A stretch of 64,000 nucleotides of DNA. It comes from CAVVEQ01 sp963802095. Lineage in GTDB: Bacteria; Chloroflexota; Anaerolineae; Anaerolineales; Anaerolineaceae. The translations under genes were made by a program, and so were the position numbers. Position 1 is the first letter of the stretch. Each line of letters opens with the position of its first letter. The DNA lies in NCBI GenBank assembly GCA_963802095.1, contig CAWDHI010000007.1, forward strand, positions 248,001 to 312,000, written 5' to 3'. The notes under the pieces are model-generated. The model ran no database searches and was not told where the DNA came from. It worked only from the letters and a program-made list of their open reading frames with translations. Shown piece by piece: positions 15,794-24,613 of the stretch.

Positions 15794-17067
15794 CAGTCCT
15801 TCCCCGATCCCAGGTGGAAGACTTTGAACCCCGCGTGTTCCCAGGTGGTTCTATTCCATCCATTTACAGTATCAAACACGATACGGGTGGGGGTTAGCGG
15901 GAGGAGTTCGAGCGGGTTAATTTCGTGGAAGGCGGAGTGGTTGACCAGGAGAAGGATCAGATCTGCGGCTTGCACAGTTTCCGCCGCAGTCGGGAATGTC
16001 TTGATTCCGGGGATATTGCCTTTCAGGAAAGGCTCGTGCACGCGGACTTTTACTCCGGCTTCCTGGAGCAGCTCCACGCAATGCACAGCTGGGCTCTCGC
16101 GGAAATCATCCACATCGGGTTTATAAGCCAATCCGAAAGCAGCGATTGTCTTTCCTTCCAATTCTCCAAGTAACTTATCAACCTGGTTCAGGACGAATCC
16201 AGGCTGAGAATCGTTCACTTCGCGCGCAGTGCGGATAAGCGGGGTGAGATCCGGGGCGGATTCGACCAGGAACCAGGGATCCACGGAAATGCAATGCCCG
16301 CCCACCCCGGGACCGGGAGAGAGGATATTCACCCGCGGGTGCAGGTTGGCGATCTGAATGGCTTCCCAGATATCAATATTAAAATGCTGCGCCAGGCGGG
16401 AGAACTCGTTGGCGACTGCGATGTTGACATCCCGGTAGGTGTTTTCCATCAGTTTTACCATCTCGGCGGTGGTTGCGTCGGTCTGGATAATCTGACCGCG
16501 AACGATTATCCGGTAAAGATCAGATCCAGCCTGAGCAGAGGCGGGATCTATCCCGCCGATCACACGGGCATTCCCCACCAGTTCGTGGAGGATCCTGCCA
16601 GGCAGGACGCGCTCGGGGGAATAAGCCAGAAGGAAATCTGACCCGGCCTGCAACCCGGAGCGCTCCAGGATGGGAAGGACAAGATCGGAGGTCGTCCTCG
16701 GCGGGGAGGTGGATTCCAATACCACCAGGTTCCCCCTGTGCAGGTGCGGAACGACAGAATCACAAGCGGATCGGACGAAACTCATATCCGCCTTCTTGCC
16801 GTCGTGAAACGGGGTGGGAACGGCAATAATGAAGGCATCCGCGGGTTCCGGCTGGCTGCTGATACGCAGTTTTCCGGTGGAGAGAACCCGCTGAACCAAC
16901 TCCTCCAAGCCGGGTTCGAAGAGATGCAGCCTGCCCTGCTGCAGACCGGCTATGATTTGAGGGTTGTTATCGACGCCAACGACCTCAACCCCCCGATCCG
17001 CGAAGGTACAGGCGGTGGGCAAACCGATATAACCAAGCCCGATCACACAGATTTTTCGATATTCCAC
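15793..17067 (-). CDS. wecC: UDP-N-acetyl-D-mannosamine dehydrogenase (nucleotide-sugar dehydrogenase)
   Basis: NAD-dependent oxidation of UDP-ManNAc to UDP-ManNAcA. The N-terminal Rossmann motif is ICVIGLGYIGLPTA. SPERVLPG, EMVKLMENTYRDVNIAVANEF and the catalytic-Cys block PGPGVGGHCISVDPWFL are intact. The C-terminal domain has FGLAYKPDVDDFRESPAV. Pairing with wecB identifies the substrate better than homology alone. GTG 17067 is chosen: GAGGGA lies upstream and the protein then begins at the Rossmann strand. The ATG at 17109 is unlikely because a TATAAT box (17098-17103) lies within its first codons. Confidence 0.9.
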   Translation of the reverse strand: MEYRKICVIGLGYIGLPTACTFADRGVEVVGVDNNPQIIAGLQQGRLHLFEPGLEELVQRVLSTGKLRISSQPEPADAFIIAVPTPFHDGKKADMSFVRSACDSVVPHLHRGNLVVLESTSPPRTTSDLVLPILERSGLQAGSDFLLAYSPERVLPGRILHELVGNARVIGGIDPASAQAGSDLYRIIVRGQIIQTDATTAEMVKLMENTYRDVNIAVANEFSRLAQHFNIDIWEAIQIANLHPRVNILSPGPGVGGHCISVDPWFLVESAPDLTPLIRTAREVNDSQPGFVLNQVDKLLGELEGKTIAAFGLAYKPDVDDFRESPAVHCVELLQEAGVKVRVHEPFLKGNIPGIKTFPTAAETVQAADLILLLVNHSAFHEINPLELLPLTPTRIVFDTVNGWNRTTWEHAGFKVFHLGSGKD

Positions 17068-17097
17068 TATGATCCCTCGATGATGTTTCCTTTTGGG

Positions 17098-17103
17098 ATT
17101 ATA
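17098..17103 (-). promoter_or_regulatory. -10 box of the wecC-wecB-GT4 operon
   Basis: TATAAT on the minus strand, 30 nt before the GTG start, in the 119-bp divergent space between wecC and the receiver gene at 17187. No clear -35 seen. Confidence 0.4.
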
Positions 17104-17186
17104 TCTCATTCACCCCACCACCCTGGCAGAAACCAGTCGACTGACCTCTGCTTGCCTCGCATTCAAGGGCGTGATAAACTCTCCAT

Positions 17187-19130
17187 ATGGCGAAATATAT
17201 TCTGGTAGCCTCCCCCGATACTTCTTTTAGTGAAACATTACGCACGGGGCTGCAAGATGAGGGTGGTTATTCTGTCCAATTGGCTGCCAACGGGGCGGAA
17301 GTGCTGGCTTCGATCGGGAACCTGGCGTTCGATGGTGCCATCATCGATTCGCTTATCTCCGACCTGCCACTCCCATCCCTGGTGGACGCGATCCGCCTGA
17401 AACACCCGGATGTGAAGGTGCTTGTCATCCCACCCACCGATCCTTTTTCATCCCTTACTTTGGAAGATTGCGGGGCAGATAACTTCATTAATAAACCGGT
17501 TTTTATCCCGGACCTGCTGGATATCATTCGTGGCTTACTAAAACCCGCTGCACCTGGTGCCACCGAACCCGGGGAAAACCCTTTCCAGGAGGAAACCACG
17601 CAAAGGTTCAGCAATATTCTTGGGGATGAGATCGCGAAGATCGATTGGGACTCCGACAATCTGCCATCCGCGGCGGGTTATGATTACCCCGACACCCTGG
17701 TCCTACCGCTTGAGGATGTGATCGCGAAAACCCAGGACCAGATCAGCGTTAAGACCGGACCCAAGAAGAACACCGGCGCTTTGCAAGAGATCCCCCCCGA
17801 GCAATTCCTGGAGATGGAGGAGCTAGCAAAATGGTTCTCCGAATCCACCGCTCGTTCGGCAATGCTGGTTAGAAAGAGCGCGGTGGTTGCCACCAACGGG
17901 GAGATCGATGGTGATCGACAAAAAAAGTTCGCCCGTGAAGTATCGGAGAGATTCCAAACCAGTAATGCCCGCGAGTTGATCCGCTACATTCCGCCGCAGC
18001 AAGGAACAGGCAATGAACTGCTCTTCTCTTCGGTGATCGATACGGGGAAGTTCCTAGTATTAACCTATGATGCAGACTTATCATATTCTGTGATCCGGGA
18101 ACAGGCAGAGCGGCTGCGCAAGCGGCTGGTTGTAGACATCCAAAAGCCACCGGTTAAGCCTGAAGATGTCTCGAACGCCTGGTTGGCGGAGGCGGGTGAT
18201 ACGCCAGGTGGGAATAATCCGCTACAAAGTGAGATTCCAGAACCTGAAAATGCGTTTCCCTATATGGCTTCAGCCGTCCCACCGCTTCCCAACCAGGAAA
18301 ACAGGGAGGAAACCCCGACTGTAGTGATGGACCAGGTTCTGCCTGAAACCGATTTGGTGGTGGAACCAATCCCGGGAGTGCTGCCCCCCTCTTTCAATAT
18401 TGAAAATGATTTTCCATTCCCTGAATTGGAACCGAACATTGGAGACCGCGATGAGGAGAATGTATACCCCTGGCTTGCTGCAGGGGCGGTATCCCTGACA
18501 GAGGGTGATTCTGATAAAAAAAACGAGGTCATTCCGGAAGGACTCCCCTCCGAATTTCCCTGGGAGGAACCCCCAGGGAAAATAGAGGTTGGGCAGGCTG
18601 GTAGTGAACCAGAACCACTGGCAGCGGACGCTTCGGTAGGAACGCAAGCAGAAGAGATGTTTGAAGTCGAATCGAAATTGGATGAAAACCTGGCCGACCA
18701 GGAACCAGGTGAAAAGATCACGACCGCAGAACTGGAATTGAAAAACCCCCCGGAAGGCGGTATCCGCAACCTGCGGGTGTTCCTGCTGGTCCCCGCTGAC
18801 CCGCGTGTTTTCCTGACCGGAAAATTGGCTGATGAATTGGGAAACTGGATACCACAGGTTTGCCAATCGATGAACTGGGAGGTAGACGCGCTGGCGGTGC
18901 GGCCTGAGTTCGTTCGAGTGGGGCTGATCGCCGAACCGGATCAAAAGGATGACTTGATCGTGGTCACCCTGCAGGATGCAACCACCCGCCTGGTGGCAAC
19001 CAATTATCCCCAGATGGCGCTGGACCCGGAAAAGCCTTTATTCTGGGCGGATGACTTCCTGAAGATCAATCCGAACGACCCACCCGATCAGAATGAGCTG
19101 AATGCTTTTATCCGGCACCTGCGCCGTTGA
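17187..19130 (+). CDS. receiver / roadblock-like / dead IS200-type (Y1 transposase-like) domain protein
   Basis: 647 aa with three parts. Residues 1-118 are a CheY-like receiver with Asp54 (AIIDSLISD) and Lys103 (FINKPVF). Residues ~205-320 are a roadblock-like alpha/beta domain, followed by ~200 acidic, proline-rich linker residues. Residues ~527-647 follow the IS200/REP-associated Y1 transposase pattern: PRVFLTGKLADEL, NWEVDALAVRPEFVRVGL, then LFWADDF and a final helix. The HUH metal histidines are replaced (F575, R577) and the catalytic Tyr position is Phe641, so it cannot nick DNA. It may retain DNA-hairpin binding (inference). A TAAACT box lies 6 nt before ATG. polA begins 25 nt after its stop. 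Confidence 0.75.
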   Translation: MAKYILVASPDTSFSETLRTGLQDEGGYSVQLAANGAEVLASIGNLAFDGAIIDSLISDLPLPSLVDAIRLKHPDVKVLVIPPTDPFSSLTLEDCGADNFINKPVFIPDLLDIIRGLLKPAAPGATEPGENPFQEETTQRFSNILGDEIAKIDWDSDNLPSAAGYDYPDTLVLPLEDVIAKTQDQISVKTGPKKNTGALQEIPPEQFLEMEELAKWFSESTARSAMLVRKSAVVATNGEIDGDRQKKFAREVSERFQTSNARELIRYIPPQQGTGNELLFSSVIDTGKFLVLTYDADLSYSVIREQAERLRKRLVVDIQKPPVKPEDVSNAWLAEAGDTPGGNNPLQSEIPEPENAFPYMASAVPPLPNQENREETPTVVMDQVLPETDLVVEPIPGVLPPSFNIENDFPFPELEPNIGDRDEENVYPWLAAGAVSLTEGDSDKKNEVIPEGLPSEFPWEEPPGKIEVGQAGSEPEPLAADASVGTQAEEMFEVESKLDENLADQEPGEKITTAELELKNPPEGGIRNLRVFLLVPADPRVFLTGKLADELGNWIPQVCQSMNWEVDALAVRPEFVRVGLIAEPDQKDDLIVVTLQDATTRLVATNYPQMALDPEKPLFWADDFLKINPNDPPDQNELNAFIRHLRR

Positions 19131-19155
19131 TCCTTCCACTGAAAAGAGTTCCCTT

Positions 19156-21945
19156 ATGCCTCCAACCCTTTACCTGATCGATGGGCATGCCCTTGCCTAC
19201 CGCACCTACTTTGCGCTTTCCACAACCGGCTCCCGTTTTCAAACCGCTTCTGGTGAATCCACTGCCGGGATCTATGGCTTTGCCTCGGTGCTGCTGCGGA
19301 TACTCACCCAATGGAAACCGGAATACCTGGCGGTGGCATTTGATACGGGAAAGACTTTTCGCAACGAGATGTACCCCGATTACAAGGCCACACGCGCAAA
19401 GATGCCCGATGAACTTCGCCAACAGATCGAGCGCATCCGTCAGATGGTGGACGCATTTAATATTCCCCGCCTCGAAAAAGAAGGCGTGGAAGCAGATGAT
19501 ATCCTCGGCAGCCTGGCGAATCAGGCAGTGGAAAAAGGTTTAGGGGTCAAGATCATCACCGGGGATAAGGACCTATTGCAATTGGTTAACGACCGGGTAG
19601 TTGTTTCCCTTCCCGGAAAAAGCCTCTCAGAATCCAGGGATTTTTTCGAAAAGGACGTGGTGGAATTGCTGGGGGTGACCCCGAAACAGGTGATCGATTA
19701 TAAAGCGCTGGTGGGGGATACATCGGATAACTACCCGGGGGTGAAGGGGGTGGGAGATAAGACGGCAGTTGGATTGCTGCAGGAATTTCCCAGCCTGGAT
19801 GAGATCTACGCCAACCTGGATAAGATCAAAGAACGCACACGCGAGCTGTTGATCAATGGAAAAGAAAATGCCTACCTCAGCCAGGATCTGGCAACCATTC
19901 GCACCGATATTGCCATCTCGCTTGACCTGGAACATGCCCGCACCGACCAATTGGGCATCAGCTCAGTGGAAGCGCTCTTCCGCGAACTGGAATTCCGATC
20001 GCTGATCCCCGAGCTGACCCGTTTGAAAAACGCCAATGGCGTGACCGAACCGATGGGCAGCCAGATGGAGCTCTTTGGCCAGCCGGTGAGGAAGGTGGGC
20101 ACCCCTGGATCTTATTCGTTGGAAGTGACCACAGTGCAAGATGAGGCTGTTCTGGCTGCCATGCTTTCTGATCTTGCAAGCAGCCCGATGATCGCATTTG
20201 ATACCGAGACGACAGCCCTGGACCAGATGGTGGCAAAACTCGTTGGGATATCGCTTTCGGGTTCGGAAGGAAAGGGATATTACATCCCTATTGGGCACGC
20301 AACCGGCAGTCAGCTCCAACTTCAGGTTGTTATCTCCGCACTGATCCCCCTGATGACCGACCCAGGCACGGCCAAGATCGGGCACAACCTCAAATTTGAC
20401 TACCTGGTGCTTAAGCGCCACGGCCTAACGGTTTCCCCACTTACTTACGACACCATGCTCGCCGAATGGATCTCAGACCCGGATTCCCACAACCTGGGAT
20501 TGAAGGATATGGCGGAGACCTACCTGGATATTTCCATGACGCACATCCAGGAGTTGATCGGGACGGGGAAAAACCAAAAAACCATGGATTTGGTGCCCAT
20601 CGAGCGGGTTGCACCGTATGCCGCAGCGGATGCCGAGGTGAGCTTGCGGCTGGTTCCGGTGATGCAAAAACGTCTGGAATCCAGGGGGAGGAGCGAAGAA
20701 GTACTTTGTAACCTGGAAGTGCCACTCGTGCCCGTGCTCGCTCAGATGGAGATGAACGGCATCCGCCTGGATAGGGAGTTCCTGAAGAAAATGTCCGACG
20801 AGATCCAGGTGCGCCTTGGAGAATTGGATGGAAAGATCCAGGAGCTGGCAGGGCACCCGTTGAACATCAATTCGACTCAGCAGCTTTCCAAGGTGCTGTT
20901 TGAGGAATTGAAACTACCTGCGGACCCGCGCTGGAGAACCGCCTCGGGTTTCTACTCCACCTCGGCGGATATTCTTGAGGAGCTGCGCGGCAGCCACGCG
21001 ATAATCGAAGCCATCCTTGAATACCGTGAGCTGGCCAAGCTGCAATCCACTTATCTATTAGCCCTGCCGCTGCAGGTCAACCCTCACACGGGTCGCATCC
21101 ACACATCCTATTCGCAGACCGGCGCGGTGACGGGGCGGCTTTCCTCCAACAACCCGAACCTGCAGAATATCCCCACCCGAACCGAGATCGGACGAAAAGT
21201 GCGCTGCGGTTTCGTGGCCGACGATGGGTGCTACCTGCTTTCGGTGGATTATTCCCAGATCGAACTACGCATCGTGGCGGATATGTCTGGGGATGAAGCC
21301 ATGCTCTCCGCTTTCCGCGCCGGAGAGGATATCCATGCTGCCACTGCAGCAGCCATTTTTAACATCCCCCTGGAAGAGGTGAACAAGGATCAACGCCGCC
21401 ATGCAAAGGCGGTGAACTTTGGGTTGGTCTACGGGATGAGCGCTTTTGGGCTCACCCGCAGCACCGATCTCACCCTTGCAGAAGCGGAAAATTTCGTCCG
21501 TGAATACTTTGAGCATTTTCCCGGGGTGAAAAAATACCTGGATGGCATTCGCCGCTCAGCCGCACAGGATGGCTACACCGAAACCAAGCTGGGAAGGCGC
21601 CGTTATTTCCCGCAGCTTAAAAGTGGCGGTAACCAGAATCTCCGCGCCCGCGCCGAACGCGAGGCGATCAATTCTCCGATCCAGGGTACCGCTGCGGATA
21701 TTCTCAAACTCGCCATGATCCGCATGCCCTTGGCGCTTCAAGAGGTGGGTTTGGCAGCGAAAATGCTGCTGCAAGTGCACGATGAGGTGTTGCTGGAATG
21801 TCCAAAGGACGAGCTGCTCCTCACCGCCAAGGTTGTGCAGGAGGTGATGGAAAACGCGTATCGCTTGAGCATCCCGCTGAACACTGACGCGCGCTGGGGA
21901 GTGAACTGGGGAGACATGAAACCAGTATCGGAATACCGGGAATGA
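19156..21945 (+). CDS. polA: DNA polymerase I
   Basis: 929 aa with all three domains. 5'-3' exonuclease: LYLIDGHALAYRTYFAL, DTGKTFRNEMYPDYKA, GVEADDILGSLA, ITGDKDLLQL and GDTSDNYPGVKGVGDKTA. 3'-5' exonuclease: IAFDTETTALD with its Asp-x-Glu pair, HNLKFDYLVL and the late YAAADAEVSLRL, so proofreading looks active. Polymerase: TGAVTGRLSSNNPNLQNIP, motif A SVDYSQIELRI, motif B RRHAKAVNFGLVYGMSAFGL, motif C LLQVHDEVLLE. ATG 19156 is chosen because the protein then starts at the exonuclease strand; the ATG at 19102 lies inside the upstream gene. Works in Okazaki fragment processing and excision repair. Confidence 0.96.
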   Translation: MPPTLYLIDGHALAYRTYFALSTTGSRFQTASGESTAGIYGFASVLLRILTQWKPEYLAVAFDTGKTFRNEMYPDYKATRAKMPDELRQQIERIRQMVDAFNIPRLEKEGVEADDILGSLANQAVEKGLGVKIITGDKDLLQLVNDRVVVSLPGKSLSESRDFFEKDVVELLGVTPKQVIDYKALVGDTSDNYPGVKGVGDKTAVGLLQEFPSLDEIYANLDKIKERTRELLINGKENAYLSQDLATIRTDIAISLDLEHARTDQLGISSVEALFRELEFRSLIPELTRLKNANGVTEPMGSQMELFGQPVRKVGTPGSYSLEVTTVQDEAVLAAMLSDLASSPMIAFDTETTALDQMVAKLVGISLSGSEGKGYYIPIGHATGSQLQLQVVISALIPLMTDPGTAKIGHNLKFDYLVLKRHGLTVSPLTYDTMLAEWISDPDSHNLGLKDMAETYLDISMTHIQELIGTGKNQKTMDLVPIERVAPYAAADAEVSLRLVPVMQKRLESRGRSEEVLCNLEVPLVPVLAQMEMNGIRLDREFLKKMSDEIQVRLGELDGKIQELAGHPLNINSTQQLSKVLFEELKLPADPRWRTASGFYSTSADILEELRGSHAIIEAILEYRELAKLQSTYLLALPLQVNPHTGRIHTSYSQTGAVTGRLSSNNPNLQNIPTRTEIGRKVRCGFVADDGCYLLSVDYSQIELRIVADMSGDEAMLSAFRAGEDIHAATAAAIFNIPLEEVNKDQRRHAKAVNFGLVYGMSAFGLTRSTDLTLAEAENFVREYFEHFPGVKKYLDGIRRSAAQDGYTETKLGRRRYFPQLKSGGNQNLRARAEREAINSPIQGTAADILKLAMIRMPLALQEVGLAAKMLLQVHDEVLLECPKDELLLTAKVVQEVMENAYRLSIPLNTDARWGVNWGDMKPVSEYRE

Positions 21946-21975
21946 AGTAAAATTAACGCCAGCATAGGGCTTGGA

Positions 21976-24303
21976 GTGACAGGCAACCAGGAAATATTTC
22001 AACGCATGATGAACCAGGGGCATACCGCCGCCTGGGACCAAAACTGGGATCAGGCATCCCAGTTTTATCAACGTGCATTGGAAGAGGTTCCCGATCATCC
22101 CCAGGCTATCTCCAACCTCGGGCTTTCATATTACGAACAAAAAAGATACGACGAAGCACTGACTTGTTACGCGCGGGCTTTCGAACTGAATCCCAATGAT
22201 GCCGTTTCGTTGGAAAAGATGGCGCGCATCTGTGAAAAAACTGGGCAGACGAAAGCTGCCATTCAGCATTACATGGACGCAGCGGAGCTCTTCCTTAAAG
22301 CGCGCAATGTGGATAAGACGATTGAAAACTGGAAAAAAGTTTCCGAGCTGGACCCGGTGAACTTGATGGCGCACTCCCGCCTGGCAACGATCTACGACCG
22401 CCTCGGTCGCAAGGCGAACGCGGTGGAGGAGTACATCGCTTCGGCGGCGATCATGCAATCGCAGGGAGATATGGTTAAGGCGTACCAGGTGATCCAGTAC
22501 GTGCAAAAAATGGTTCCCGAGTACGAGGAAGTCGGCCAGATGCTACAGATGCTGGACCGCAACGAACAATTACCCCTGCCTGTTGGCGAACTAATTCAGG
22601 CACAGACGGATGTTGAGGTTCCCACGGGGCCAAAGCAATTGCCGCATTCAAGATCCACATCGCCGCTCAAGATCGATCCGGTTATGGAGGCGCGGCAGCG
22701 CGCCATGGCCCGGCTGGCTGCGCAGTTATTTGATATAAGCGAGGATAACTCACCGGATGGTCTGATCTACCGGCGGGGAGTTAGCGCCACCACGCGGGGT
22801 TCAGGTGGTCTCTCCCAGGAAAACGCGGATCGTGCCCGCATCCAGCTCTATCTTGGCCAGGCGATTCAACTGCAGAGCGCGGGTGATGACCTGGGGGCGG
22901 TGAAACCCCTGGAGCAGGCGCTGGAGATTGGGTTGCAAACCCCCGATATTTATTATGACCTCGGATTTATCCTAAGTACTCAGGATGGACAGAAGTCCTT
23001 CCGCTACCTGCAGGAATCGGTAAAACACCCTGATTACGCGCTGGGATCCTACCTGCTGATTGCACAGCTCTACGAGGCATCGGATCAGTTTGCTGAAGCA
23101 GCACTTTCATACCTTAATGCCTTGCGCCTTGCGGATATGGAACTGGTCAGCCCCGAAGAAGCCGATGAACTGAGCCAGGGGTACGAGCCGATCCTCGAGG
23201 ACCAGGTGAACCTGACGGATAAGAACGCGCAGGTGAAGCTTAGCGAGGTGATCCGTGGCCAGTTACTGCGCGCAGATTGGCGACAGTACCTGACCATGGC
23301 ACGTCAGCAGCTCCCCTTGCAGCCCGAAGGCGCTCCGCCTCTGACCCTGGCGAGCATGATGCTGGAAACAAGCGGCAGCCAGATCGTGGATTCCATGGCG
23401 CTCATCCGTCAGCACACTATTCGAGGTTACTACCGCACGGCGATGGAAGAAGCTTTCAGTGCCATGTCCTATGCGCCAACCTACCTGCCGTTGCACATCC
23501 AAATGGGTGAGATCCTGGTGAAAGAAGGGCGCACGCAGGAAGCAGTCAATAAGTTCATGACCACGGCTGAAATCTATTCGCTGCGCGGCGATGCCGGACA
23601 GGCCATCCGCCTGCTCACCCGCATCACCCAGATGGCCTCGATGGATCTCTCGGTCCGCAGTCGCCTTATCGAGCTCCTGGCCGAACAGCACCGGGTTGAT
23701 GAGGCGCTGCAGCAGTATGTGGACCTGGCAGGCATCTACTACCAGCTGGCGGAATTCGAGATGGCAAAGCGCACCTACACGGCCGCGGTCAAACTGGCGC
23801 AACAGAACGGTGCGGACCGCAAGTGGGTGGTGGATATTCTCTACAAGGTGGCAGATATCGATATGCAGCGCCTCGACTGGCGGAGTGCGATCAAGGTTTA
23901 CGAGCAAGTGAAGGCGATGCAACCGGAGGCGGATACGCCCCGTGCCCGCCTGGTCGATCTCTATTTCCGCCTGGGACAATCCACGGAAGCCTTGGCGGAA
24001 GTGGATGCCTACACATCACTGCTTGAAAGCACCGACCAGCGCCCAAAGGCGATCGGATTCATCAAGGATTTGATCCAGGAACATGTAGAAGAACCCGATC
24101 TATATTACAAGCTTGCGGACCTGATGATCCGCCTGGGGCAGACAAACAAAGCTGTGGAGGTTCTGGGCACGGGAGCCGACGCCCTTACCCTGGCAGGGAA
24201 AAAACCCGAAGCGATAGCGCTGGTTCAAAAAGCGATCTCTCTAAACCCTCAAAACGTCGCCGATTACCAAAAAACCCTTCGCCAGCTGCAAATGCAGCCC
24301 TGA
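21976..24303 (+). CDS. large TPR-repeat protein
   Basis: 775 aa, GTG start. N-terminal TPR units (ISNLGLSYYEQKRYDEALTC, then a run with ELNPNDAVSLEKMARI), a low-complexity middle (~residues 200-280) and further TPR arrays to the end (FMTTAEIYSLRGDAGQAIRLL and others). No catalytic domain, signal peptide or membrane helix, so it is a cytoplasmic protein-interaction scaffold. It begins 30 nt after polA and ends at a terminator, so it may share the transcript of the receiver gene and polA. Function unknown. Confidence 0.75.
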   Translation: MTGNQEIFQRMMNQGHTAAWDQNWDQASQFYQRALEEVPDHPQAISNLGLSYYEQKRYDEALTCYARAFELNPNDAVSLEKMARICEKTGQTKAAIQHYMDAAELFLKARNVDKTIENWKKVSELDPVNLMAHSRLATIYDRLGRKANAVEEYIASAAIMQSQGDMVKAYQVIQYVQKMVPEYEEVGQMLQMLDRNEQLPLPVGELIQAQTDVEVPTGPKQLPHSRSTSPLKIDPVMEARQRAMARLAAQLFDISEDNSPDGLIYRRGVSATTRGSGGLSQENADRARIQLYLGQAIQLQSAGDDLGAVKPLEQALEIGLQTPDIYYDLGFILSTQDGQKSFRYLQESVKHPDYALGSYLLIAQLYEASDQFAEAALSYLNALRLADMELVSPEEADELSQGYEPILEDQVNLTDKNAQVKLSEVIRGQLLRADWRQYLTMARQQLPLQPEGAPPLTLASMMLETSGSQIVDSMALIRQHTIRGYYRTAMEEAFSAMSYAPTYLPLHIQMGEILVKEGRTQEAVNKFMTTAEIYSLRGDAGQAIRLLTRITQMASMDLSVRSRLIELLAEQHRVDEALQQYVDLAGIYYQLAEFEMAKRTYTAAVKLAQQNGADRKWVVDILYKVADIDMQRLDWRSAIKVYEQVKAMQPEADTPRARLVDLYFRLGQSTEALAEVDAYTSLLESTDQRPKAIGFIKDLIQEHVEEPDLYYKLADLMIRLGQTNKAVEVLGTGADALTLAGKKPEAIALVQKAISLNPQNVADYQKTLRQLQMQP

Positions 24304-24327
24304 CGCAAAGCAAGTCATCCAAAGCGC

Positions 24328-24353
24328 GCTTCGGTTAATAACCGGAGCTTTTT
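24328..24353 (+). terminator. rho-independent terminator
   Basis: GCTTCGGTT pairs with AACCGGAGC (one G-T pair) around a 3-nt loop, followed by five T. It lies 25 nt after the TPR stop. Confidence 0.75.
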
Positions 24354-24526
24354 AATTCTCCGGTTGAACCGGGAGCCGGTTGCGTCGGTATAGGATGGCG
24401 AATAGAACAGCGAGGTAACCCCAGAAAGCTGCGGGCATCCAGCCTATACTTAACCACTTAAACAATGGAAATGATCAGGGAGGCTTCCAACCCTTCCCGG
24501 AAAGCAAGCACAAAACCAGATAACAT
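24352..24526 (-). pseudogene. relic of an FTR1-family iron permease
   Basis: The 310-bp gap between the TPR gene and the DnaC-like gene holds two matched ends of one membrane protein on the minus strand. From ATG 24526, 22 codons read MLSGFVLAFREGLEASLII and stop. FREGLEASLII is the signature first helix with the REGLE iron motif of FTR1/EfeU permeases. Directly after, in another frame, comes a C-terminal-like helix (WMPAAFWGYLAVLFAILYRR) ending at TAA 24352. The ~200 residues expected between them are missing. This looks like an internal deletion of an iron permease, not a gene. Confidence 0.6.
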
Positions 24527-24559
24527 GGAACTTCGCAAGTTCGCTGCACCCAGACACAG

Positions 24560-24602
24560 CAGGAATATAAATCGGATATAATTTATCCGATTTATATTCC
24601 TG
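24560..24602. repeat. perfect 19-bp inverted repeat (43-bp palindrome)
   Basis: Arms 24560-24578 and 24584-24602 are exact reverse complements around a 5-nt centre (TAATT). The plus strand contains TATAAT (24577-24582) across the centre. It lies 33 nt upstream of the FTR1 relic start and just after the stop of the DnaC-like gene. There is no T-run on either side, so it is a poor terminator. Its position suits an operator of the lost permease gene (inference). A mobile-element end is the alternative. Confidence 0.7.
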
Positions 24603-24613
24603 TAACAATCCGG

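Noticed and set aside
17187..19130. Active insertion sequence
   Set aside because: The transposase-like part lacks HUH and Tyr residues and is fused to receiver and linker domains; no element ends found.
24560..24602. Palindrome as the terminator of the DnaC-like gene
   Set aside because: Correctly placed after the stop but followed by GC-rich sequence without T-run.
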